6,554 nucleotides of DNA from DATGYC01 sp035298385 (GTDB taxonomy: Bacteria; Bacillota; Sulfobacillia; Symbiobacteriales; Symbiobacteriaceae): positions 1 through 6,554 of the forward strand of contig DATGYC010000402.1 of the NCBI GenBank assembly GCA_035298385.1, read 5' to 3'. Shown piece after piece: positions 1 to 4,180 of the stretch (position 1 is its first letter; every line of letters starts with the position of its first letter). Both the position numbers and the translations under genes were made by a program. The notes under the pieces are model-generated. The model saw nothing but the letters and a program-made list of their open reading frames with translations, made no database searches and was not told the DNA's origin.

Positions 1-241
1 GGCAGCTGACCTGATGAAGCTGGCGATGATCCGGGTAGCGGAGCGGCTGACGGAGGCGGATTTGAAGGCGAAGCTCCTCCTGTCGGTGCATGACGAACTC
101 GTCTTCGAGTGCCCGGATGAGGAGATCGACGCCCTGAAGGCTCTCGTTCGCTCTGCGATGGAGGGGGCGATGACCCTGGATGTGCCCCTGAAGGTGGATG
201 TGAAGGTCGGAGCGGATTGGTATTCGGTGGAGAAGGAGTAG
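1..241 (+). CDS. polA: DNA polymerase I, C-terminal end (partial, 5' end outside window)
   Basis: This is the last 79 codons of family A DNA polymerase I, read in the frame beginning at base 2 and ending at TAG 239-241. The enzyme fills gaps in excision repair and replaces RNA primers on the lagging strand. The visible part opens with AADLMKLAMIRV, the end of the polymerase-domain helix that usually reads GSAADIMK. Motif C follows as SVHDELVFE at visible residues 28-36; its Asp-Glu pair (residues 31-32) matches the metal-binding carboxylate region (E. coli D882/E883). The end, VPLKVDVKVGADWYSVEKE, has the usual PolA C-terminal pattern (VPL.VD...G..W). No anomaly is visible. Whether the upstream 5'-3' and 3'-5' exonuclease domains are present cannot be seen. 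An in-frame ATG at 14 is internal and not the start, because conserved PolA sequence precedes it. Placement directly before mutM fits Bacillota gene order. Confidence 0.96.
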   Translation, partial: AADLMKLAMIRVAERLTEADLKAKLLLSVHDELVFECPDEEIDALKALVRSAMEGAMTLDVPLKVDVKVGADWYSVEKE

Positions 242-262
242 GGTAGGCGTCTCTTTTTCTAC

Positions 263-390
263 GGGGATTATGGGGATGAAGGGGATTACAGGGAGCGGAG
301 AAGTCCCGCGGTTGATTATCGACTAAAGATGATCCCAAAAGAGCCCGGTTCCTCGACCCGACCATCCCCAAAATCCCCCTCATCCCAATA
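263..390. repeat. Inverted pair of G-rich 9-mer arrays in the polA-mutM spacer
   Basis: The 191-nt gap between polA and mutM has no credible gene. On the + strand, 263-293 holds three 9-nt units (GGGGATTAT, GGGGATGAA, GGGGATTAC) and then a further GGG. On the - strand, 390-363 reads a similar series with GGG runs about every 9 nt (GGGATGAGG, GGGATTTTG, GGGATGG). Arms 271-294 and 366-389 match as inverted repeats at about 19 of 24 positions, enclosing a 71-nt centre. The four regularly spaced G-runs of the left arm (263-266, 272-275, 281-284, 291-293) also fit a G-quadruplex pattern with 5-6-nt loops. The centre has a small imperfect hairpin (GTTGA/TCGAC, 311-323). It could be a degenerate non-coding repeat element, a transcript hairpin between polA and mutM, or chance in purine-rich DNA. 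No T-tract follows the right arm, so it is not a standard intrinsic terminator. Confidence 0.6.
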
Positions 391-432
391 GAAAGGAACC
401 ACTACACCCACCACCCGCAAAGGAGTCCCTAC

Positions 433-1383
433 ATGCCTGAACTCCCCGAGGTAGAGACGGTACGCCGAACCCTCCTGCCCAAGCTGATAAACCGCACGAT
501 CACGGCCATCGAGATCATCACCCCCCGCCAGATCTACCACCCCGACCCTGATACCTTTAGGGCGGAGCTCGAGGGCGAGACGTTCACGGGGATCGACCGG
601 CGGGGGAAGTACCTGCTGCTCAAGCTGGGCCAGCACACCCTCGTCTGCCATCTCCGGATGTCCGGCCACCTGTACGTGACCGACCGGGAGCGCCCTCGGG
701 ATAAGCATCTCCATGTGCTCTTCCATCTGGCTGATGGCAACGAACTCCGCTATGATGACCAGCGCAAGTTTGGTGGCTTTCATCTCCTCGGCCCACAGGG
801 GGAGGGCGCCCCGCCCGGGCTCAAAAACCTTGGCCCAGAGCCGCTTGACGAGTCTTGGACCTGGCAGGACCTGCAAGCCCAACTCACGAACAAGCGGACA
901 TCGATCAAGGGAGCCCTGCTCGACCAGTCGATTCTGGCCGGGCTCGGCAATATCTATGTGGATGAGGCCCTTTACGGGGCTAGAATCCACCCCGAGACCC
1001 TGGCTGGTGACCTCTCCCCCGCCCAGATCGAGGAGCTTCATGGCTCCATCCGGCAGGTGCTGAGCCGTGCCGTAGCGAAAAGAGGGACCACGTTCTCTCT
1101 TTACTTTGATGGCGATGCGCAGGAAGGCGACATGTACGACGAACTGCGTGTCTTTGACCGGACCGGTCTGCCCTGCCCGACCTGCGGGAGACCGATCCAG
1201 AAGCTGGCCGTCGCTGGCCGTGGCACTCACCTCTGCCCCACCTGCCAGGTCCCGCCCCCGCACGCCAAGGCGCAGCCCAGACGGGCTAGGCCCGGGCGCC
1301 GGGGCGACACGGTAAGCGTCGCAGCGGAGGGACCCAAGACGTATGGCAACACGAAGCGGACCCACTTAAAGGAGAAAGAGTAA
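433..1383 (+). CDS. mutM: Formamidopyrimidine-DNA glycosylase (Fpg/MutM), with C-terminal extension
   Basis: A bifunctional base-excision repair enzyme that removes 8-oxoguanine and formamidopyrimidines from DNA and cleaves the backbone by beta,delta-elimination. The start ATG has AGGAG at 421-425, 7 nt upstream, and gives the invariant MPELPEVETVRR terminus, where Pro2 is the Schiff-base nucleophile and Glu3 the catalytic acid. Further family residues are Lys59 (RRGKYLL), the intercalating Met76 (LRMSGHL), Arg111/Phe113 (DDQRKFGG), the helix-two-turn-helix signature GLGNIYVDEAL (170-180, Asn173), and a C-terminal zinc finger with Cys248, 251, 268 and 271 around Arg263. The catalytic set is complete. 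Typical proteins of roughly 270-280 residues stop just after the last zinc Cys (CPTCQ, ending at 272). This one continues for 44 residues in a Pro/Arg/Lys-rich tail (see findings). A 4-nt gap separates it from the next ORF, whose ribosome binding site lies in the end of this gene. Confidence 0.97.
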   Translation: MPELPEVETVRRTLLPKLINRTITAIEIITPRQIYHPDPDTFRAELEGETFTGIDRRGKYLLLKLGQHTLVCHLRMSGHLYVTDRERPRDKHLHVLFHLADGNELRYDDQRKFGGFHLLGPQGEGAPPGLKNLGPEPLDESWTWQDLQAQLTNKRTSIKGALLDQSILAGLGNIYVDEALYGARIHPETLAGDLSPAQIEELHGSIRQVLSRAVAKRGTTFSLYFDGDAQEGDMYDELRVFDRTGLPCPTCGRPIQKLAVAGRGTHLCPTCQVPPPHAKAQPRRARPGRRGDTVSVAAEGPKTYGNTKRTHLKEKE

Positions 1384-1387
1384 GGCT

Positions 1388-1594
1388 ATGCAGCACCTTG
1401 TCTTTGAGTTTCAGGACGAACAACAGATGCGGACGATCGTTCAGCGACTCTGGGAGGGAATCGGCGTCTCCGGCGAGCTCGACGTTCGCCCGATCAAGGA
1501 TGGCAAGTGGCGCTGCCAGATCTACTCCGAGAAGGATCTGAAGGAGAGCGTGCTCGGCCAGTTCGCCGAGTTCCGCGTCGAGGCAGGGGACTAG
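1388..1594 (+). CDS. Small protein of unknown function between mutM and coaE (68 aa)
   Basis: I do not recognise a named family. The 68-residue protein is soluble, with no signal peptide or membrane segment. Its pattern suggests a compact alpha/beta fold: strand HLVFEF (3-8), a helix about 11-25, two strands around ELDVRPIKDGKWRCQIYS (30-47), a helix about 48-59 (EKDLKESVLGQF) and a last strand AEFRVEA. That beta-alpha-beta-beta-alpha-beta order would suit a ferredoxin-like fold, which is inference only. It has a single Cys (43), so no metal site is evident. AAAGGAG at 1368-1374 inside the end of mutM is the likely ribosome binding site, with a rather long 13-nt spacing to the ATG; AAGG at 1382-1385 is too close to serve. 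Gaps of 4 nt to mutM and 3 nt to coaE, plus codon use like its neighbours, support a real, co-transcribed gene. Confidence 0.78.
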   Translation: MQHLVFEFQDEQQMRTIVQRLWEGIGVSGELDVRPIKDGKWRCQIYSEKDLKESVLGQFAEFRVEAGD

Positions 1595-1597
1595 CCC

Positions 1598-2260
1598 GTG
1601 CTGACCGTTGGTCTGACCGGTGGTATCGCATCGGGCAAGTCGACCGTCTCCCGCCTCCTGCGGGAGCGGGGCGCCCCGATCGTCGATGCGGACCAGATCG
1701 TCCATCAGCTTCAGGCACCGGGGAGCCCGCTCGTAACGGAGATCGCCCAGGCCTTCGGCCCGGAGATCATCCGGCCCGACGGCTCGCTCGACCGGCCCCG
1801 GCTTGGCGCCATCGTCTTCGCCGATCCGGCCAAGCGGCACCAGTTGGAGGCGATCGTGCACCCGCCGGTCCGGGCCCAGATTTGGGCCGAGGTAGAGCGC
1901 CATCGACAGGGGGGCTCTCCTCCTCCGGGGGGGAATCTCCTGCGGGGCCAAAATGGCGGTCTCCTCGGAGGTTCCCCCCCGGCCGTCATCCTCGACATCC
2001 CCCTCCTGGTCGAGGGCGGCTGGCAGGAGCGGCTCGACCAGGTCTGGCTTGTCTGGGTGGACGCTACCACCCAAGTAGAGCGTCTGATGGCCCGGGATGG
2101 GCTTGCCCGGGAGGGCGCCCTCGCCCGCATTGGGGCGCAGATGCCGCTCGATCAGAAGCGAGCCGTCGCCGACCTGGTGATCGACAATACCGGCACGCTG
2201 CACGAGACTGAAGCCCAGGTCGATCACGCCTGGCGTGCGCTCTTGGCCTCGGCCCGTTAG
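1598..2260 (+). CDS. coaE: Dephospho-CoA kinase (CoaE) with an internal low-complexity insertion
   Basis: Catalyses the last step of coenzyme A synthesis, ATP-dependent phosphorylation of the 3'-OH of dephospho-CoA, in the cytosol. The GTG start lies 3 nt after the preceding stop, with AGGGGA at 1585-1590 as ribosome binding site (7-nt spacing). The P-loop is GLTGGIASGKST (5-16). The DAD motif (30-32), the HPP of the CoA-binding region (88-90), the PLLVE motif (135-139), the lid-like region around RDGLARE (166-172) and a final VIDNTG (194-199) all match the family. Length is 220 aa against about 200 usually. The surplus lies at about residues 105-128, a Gly/Pro/Leu-rich stretch between the helix after HPP and the strand leading to PLLVE. 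In E. coli CoaE, as I recall it, that interval is about 23 residues shorter. No catalytic motif is interrupted, so activity is probably retained. Next gene follows after 15 nt. Confidence 0.95.
   Translation: MLTVGLTGGIASGKSTVSRLLRERGAPIVDADQIVHQLQAPGSPLVTEIAQAFGPEIIRPDGSLDRPRLGAIVFADPAKRHQLEAIVHPPVRAQIWAEVERHRQGGSPPPGGNLLRGQNGGLLGGSPPAVILDIPLLVEGGWQERLDQVWLVWVDATTQVERLMARDGLAREGALARIGAQMPLDQKRAVADLVIDNTGTLHETEAQVDHAWRALLASAR
1910..1982. repeat. In-frame insertion in coaE containing an 11-bp perfect inverted repeat
   Basis: This stretch encodes the extra residues (about 105-128) of CoaE. Its edges stand out from the rest of the gene: G-runs at 1909-1914 and 1927-1933, and a C-run at 1974-1980. 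CCGGGGGGGAA (1925-1935) and TTCCCCCCCGG (1972-1982) are exact inverted repeats around a 36-nt centre. The centre holds a small hairpin, CCTC/GAGG, at 1963-1971. The hexamer TCTCCT occurs three times (from 1916, 1936 and 1960). The peptide begins and ends with GGSPP (105-109 and 124-128). The length excess is close to 69 nt, a multiple of three, so the frame is kept. Whether it is a mobile palindromic repeat or a locally expanded loop cannot be decided from one copy. Confidence 0.6.
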
Positions 2261-2267
2261 AAAGGAG
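2261..2267 (+). promoter_or_regulatory. Ribosome binding site deciding the lytic transglycosylase start
   Basis: AAAGGAG directly after the coaE stop. A GTG at 2267 overlaps this motif and cannot use it; the GTG at 2276 is 8 nt downstream and is the better start. Confidence 0.75.
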
Positions 2268-2275
2268 TGCGCCCC

Positions 2276-2851
2276 GTGGGGTTCCGACTCTGGCCCAGGG
2301 GGGTGCTCCTCATCCTGGGCCTGCTCATTGTCGCTGCAGGCGCCCTCTGGTGGGCGGTCCAGCGCTTCTACCCGTACCCGTATCACGACCTGATCGAGGC
2401 GGCCGCAGCCCGGCACCAGGTTGATCCGCACCTCGTTGTCGCCCTGATGCGGAACGAGTCTCATTTCAACCCGGCGGCTCAGTCAAGAGAGGGCGCCCTC
2501 GGGCTGATGCAGATCATGCCGGAGACCGGGGCCTGGATTGCCGCCCAGATGGAGGAACTGAGCGAGCCCGACAAGCCCTTTGATCCCGCACAACTCCTCG
2601 ATCCGGCCACGAATATCGAGATGGGCTGCTGGTACCTGGCCAACCTGAACCGCGAGTTCGCCAGCGATCCCGTCGTCGTCCTGGCCGCCTATAATGGTGG
2701 GCGGTCCAACGTGCGGGATTGGCTGGATAGCCAGACCTGGACCGGCGAACGCCACACCCTCGACCAGATCCCCTTCCCCGAGACCCGGATCTACATCGGG
2801 CGAGTCCTGCGGGACCAACAGATCTACCGGCGGCTTTACCAGAGGGAGTGA
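2276..2851 (+). CDS. Membrane-anchored SLT-family lytic transglycosylase
   Basis: Predicted to cleave the MurNAc-GlcNAc bond of peptidoglycan non-hydrolytically, leaving 1,6-anhydro ends, on the outer face of the membrane. From GTG 2276 the protein has 191 residues. A single hydrophobic segment at about 9-28 follows a few basic residues (FRLWPRG) and looks like an uncleaved signal anchor; there is no lipobox Cys. The SLT domain (Pfam PF01464 type) starts at about residue 36. Its signature is ALMRNESHFNPAAQSREGA (56-74), with Glu61 as the expected catalytic acid. Then come GLMQIMPETG (76-85), AAYNGG (137-142) and the late FPETRIYIGRV (168-178). This small single-domain form with an N-terminal anchor is the one often encoded next to coaE in clostridia. 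It ends 6 nt before the next ORF. The substrate is inferred from the family. An upstream GTG at 2267 would add three residues but overlaps the ribosome binding site. Confidence 0.93.
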   Translation: MGFRLWPRGVLLILGLLIVAAGALWWAVQRFYPYPYHDLIEAAAARHQVDPHLVVALMRNESHFNPAAQSREGALGLMQIMPETGAWIAAQMEELSEPDKPFDPAQLLDPATNIEMGCWYLANLNREFASDPVVVLAAYNGGRSNVRDWLDSQTWTGERHTLDQIPFPETRIYIGRVLRDQQIYRRLYQRE

Positions 2852-2857
2852 AGAGCT

Positions 2858-3091
2858 GTGGACGAGAAGCGGCTTGATCGGGATGAGTTGGCCCGGCGCC
2901 GGGCACTCCGGGCGCAGCGGACGGAGGGCGGCGCCCAGGCCCACGAGCTTGATGACGAGGAACCGCCACGGCTCTCCTGGGGTGAGACCTTCGCCATGGT
3001 CATCGCCGCCTATCAGGTCCTGCTGCCACCCCTGTTGGCCATCGTCGGTGCGATGGGCGTCATCTATCTGCTCTTCGTGTACGTTTTTTAG
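2858..3091 (+). CDS. Small membrane protein of unknown function (77 aa)
   Basis: I do not recognise a family. The GTG start is 6 nt after the transglycosylase stop, with GGGAG at 2844-2848 giving 9-nt spacing. The first 40 residues are highly charged: a basic Arg-rich stretch (MDEKRLDRDELARRRALRAQR) and then an acidic patch (HELDDEEPP). Residues about 43-77 are almost wholly hydrophobic, with a Pro-Pro kink at 57-58, and end at the C-terminus as LLFVYVF. This suggests one long or two short membrane helices with a cytoplasmic charged N-terminus by the positive-inside rule. Tight spacing to the lytic transglycosylase suggests co-expression, and a role at the membrane or cell wall is possible but unproved. 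It appears to be the last gene of the polA-side cluster, since a stem-loop follows. Confidence 0.75.
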   Translation: MDEKRLDRDELARRRALRAQRTEGGAQAHELDDEEPPRLSWGETFAMVIAAYQVLLPPLLAIVGAMGVIYLLFVYVF

Positions 3092-3116
3092 CGGGCGGTC
3101 ATAGGGTAAGCTAAGA

Positions 3117-3144
3117 GGGGAGCCCCGGCGTGGAGGCTCCCCTT
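3117..3144 (+). terminator. Stem-loop after the housekeeping cluster, possible weak terminator
   Basis: GGGGAGCC (3117-3124) pairs perfectly with GGCTCCCC (3135-3142) across a 10-nt loop, with an extra A-T pair outside (3116/3143). The following TTCCCTGTC is a poor U-tract, so termination may be partial. It lies 25 nt after the small membrane protein stop and 31 nt before the hydrolase start, so it could also act in the hydrolase leader. No convincing -35/-10 pair was found between here and the hydrolase. Confidence 0.6.
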
Positions 3145-3157
3145 CCCTGTCGATCCC

Positions 3158-3163
3158 AGGAGG
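3158..3163 (+). promoter_or_regulatory. Ribosome binding site of the alpha/beta hydrolase
   Basis: A full AGGAGG. It lies 4 nt before GTG 3168 and 10 nt before ATG 3174. The ATG is favoured because 4 nt is short for a full-length Shine-Dalgarno match, but either start is possible and the difference is two residues. Confidence 0.75.
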
Positions 3164-3173
3164 CGAAGTGGCG

Positions 3174-4058
3174 ATGCAGTGGATCAGCGGCCGACCGGAT
3201 GGACACCAGCGACGCACCCTGACGGCGCCTGACGGCGTGCCGATCATGGCGCGGGAGTGGCCGCGCCCGGACGCTCGGGCCACGATCCTCTATCTGCATG
3301 GCCAGGGGGACCATTCCGGCCCCTTCACCCACATGGGCGACTGGCTCCATGAACGGGGCCATCACGTCGTCGCGTACGATCACCGGGGCTTCGGCCTCTC
3401 ACCGACCCGCCGGGGGGATATCGACTCCTTTGATCGCTATCTGGAGGACGCCATCCACCTCTTGCGGGGGATGGCCGAGGCCCAGCCGGGGCGCCCCCGC
3501 TTCCTTCTTGGCCTCTCAATGGGCGGGCACATCGCCCTCCGCACCGCCGCCCGGGCCGAGTCGATGCAGGCGCCCGATGGGCCGCTTGTGCGTGGCGTCG
3601 TAGCGCTCTCCCCCGGCTTTCGTCTCCGACAGTCACCCTCTTGGAAGACCGTCCTGCAGACCATCTGGCTCTATCTGACGGACCGGGAACGCTACGTCCC
3701 GCCGCTGGGTGGATACAGCATCATCACAACCAAGAACGCCACCCACCTGGAGCGAGCGGGCCAGGACCCGACCTGGACGACCGCCTACACCCCACGCTTC
3801 TACATGGAGACGCTGCGGTCGATCAAGCGGGCGAAGCGGGAGCTCTCCAGCCTTGGCCTGCCGGTGCTAATGCTGCAGGGCGCCGAGGACTACATGGTCG
3901 ACCCTGAGGAGAACCGGCGGATCTTCGACCGCATGAGAGCACCAGACCGCTCCTTCCGGCTCTTGGCGGGGCTCTACCACAACCTGGTGGCGGAGCCTGA
4001 GATGCCCGAAGTGGCCAGCCAGGTAGCTGACTGGATCGAGGAACGGATCCACCAATAG
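3174..4058 (+). CDS. Alpha/beta hydrolase, monoacylglycerol lipase / lysophospholipase-like
   Basis: A cytosolic serine hydrolase of the Hydrolase_4 (PF12146) type, related to monoacylglycerol lipases and PldB-like lysophospholipases; the real substrate is unknown. Counting from ATG 3174 (294 aa), the oxyanion-hole segment is YLHGQGDHSGPF (40-51), close to the family's HG..EHS. AYDHRGFGLS (67-76) follows. The nucleophile elbow is GLSMGG (113-118) with Ser115, the acid is Asp239 in LQGAEDYMVDP, and the base is His269 in GLYHNLVAEP. All three triad residues are present with normal spacing. A cap region lies about 150-215. There is no signal peptide or membrane segment. It is isolated between a stem-loop upstream and a strong terminator downstream, so it is probably a one-gene unit. 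A role in membrane-lipid turnover is a guess from the family. Starting at GTG 3168 instead would give 296 aa. Confidence 0.93.
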   Translation: MQWISGRPDGHQRRTLTAPDGVPIMAREWPRPDARATILYLHGQGDHSGPFTHMGDWLHERGHHVVAYDHRGFGLSPTRRGDIDSFDRYLEDAIHLLRGMAEAQPGRPRFLLGLSMGGHIALRTAARAESMQAPDGPLVRGVVALSPGFRLRQSPSWKTVLQTIWLYLTDRERYVPPLGGYSIITTKNATHLERAGQDPTWTTAYTPRFYMETLRSIKRAKRELSSLGLPVLMLQGAEDYMVDPEENRRIFDRMRAPDRSFRLLAGLYHNLVAEPEMPEVASQVADWIEERIHQ

Positions 4059-4060
4059 TG

Positions 4061-4096
4061 GGAGGCAGGCTAGGGCGCCTGCCTCCTTTTCCTTCC
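4061..4096 (+). terminator. Rho-independent terminator after the hydrolase gene
   Basis: GGAGGCAGGC (4061-4070) and GCCTGCCTCC (4077-4086) form a perfect 10-bp stem with a 6-nt loop, followed at once by TTTTCCTTCC. It starts 3 nt after the hydrolase stop and insulates the glcD promoter from upstream transcription. Confidence 0.93.
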
Positions 4097-4102
4097 TCTT
4101 AG

Positions 4103-4131
4103 TTGAAACTGGTATATACCTGTTGTACACT
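4103..4131 (+). promoter_or_regulatory. Sigma-A-type promoter of glcD-glcF
   Basis: TTGAAA (4103-4108) and TACACT (4126-4131) are separated by 17 nt. They match the consensus at 5/6 and 4/6 positions, including the key TA...T of the -10 box. Transcription would start near 4138, giving a leader of about 43 nt before the chosen glcD start. The stretch is clearly more AT-rich than its surroundings and directly follows a terminator, which supports a new transcription unit here. Confidence 0.75.
4107..4124. promoter_or_regulatory. Palindromic operator candidate inside the glcD promoter (GntR/FadR-like)
   Basis: AACTGGTATATACCTGTT is an 18-bp inverted repeat with one mismatched pair (T4110/T4121). 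Its core GGTATATACC (4111-4120) is a perfect palindrome. It fills most of the spacer between the -35 and -10 boxes, the usual position for a repressor site. Half-sites of the form (T)GGT...ACC(A) are typical of FadR-subfamily GntR regulators, such as E. coli FadR, PdhR and UxuR, whose relatives GlcC and LldR control glycolate and lactate genes. The four-base centre here differs from the FadR and PdhR sites I recall. The regulator itself is not in the window. Confidence 0.55.
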
Positions 4132-4165
4132 CCAGATAAGAAGGATCAACGTTATGTTCAATAGT

Positions 4166-4172
4166 GGAGGGG
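4166..4172 (+). promoter_or_regulatory. Ribosome binding site deciding the glcD start
   Basis: GGAGGGG, 8 nt before ATG 4181. A competing in-frame ATG at 4154 has only AAGGA (4141-4145) at 8 nt and would add the atypical residues MFNSGGVCP. The stronger site and the family-like N-terminus favour 4181. Confidence 0.75.
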
Positions 4173-4180
4173 TTTGCCCG

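Noticed and set aside
241..262. Possible intrinsic terminator after polA, because of the T-run near 253-258
   Set aside because: No stable GC-rich hairpin immediately precedes the T-run.
312..340. Possible promoter for mutM (TTGATT near 312)
   Set aside because: No acceptable -10 box lies at 16-18 nt spacing; CCAAAA at the expected place is not promoter-like.
316..1365. Long minus-strand open frame of 349 codons opposite mutM
   Set aside because: It lies antisense to an unmistakable mutM. Its translation is low-complexity and resembles no family, and long antisense frames are expected in GC-rich genes with strong codon bias.
1507..2211. Second + strand frame of 234 codons overlapping coaE
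   Set aside because: The translation is an Arg/Pro/Gly-rich frame-shifted reading of coaE with no motif, while the coaE frame has every family motif.
1286..2464. Minus-strand open frame of 392 codons across the small ORF, coaE and the transglycosylase start
   Set aside because: It crosses three well-supported + strand genes and their ribosome binding sites and shows no recognisable domain, so it is a composition shadow.
4103..4180. Earlier glcD starts, TTG 4103 and ATG 4154
   Set aside because: The TTG is inside the -35 box of the predicted promoter. ATG 4154 has a weaker ribosome binding site and adds residues unlike GlcD N-termini, though it cannot be fully excluded.
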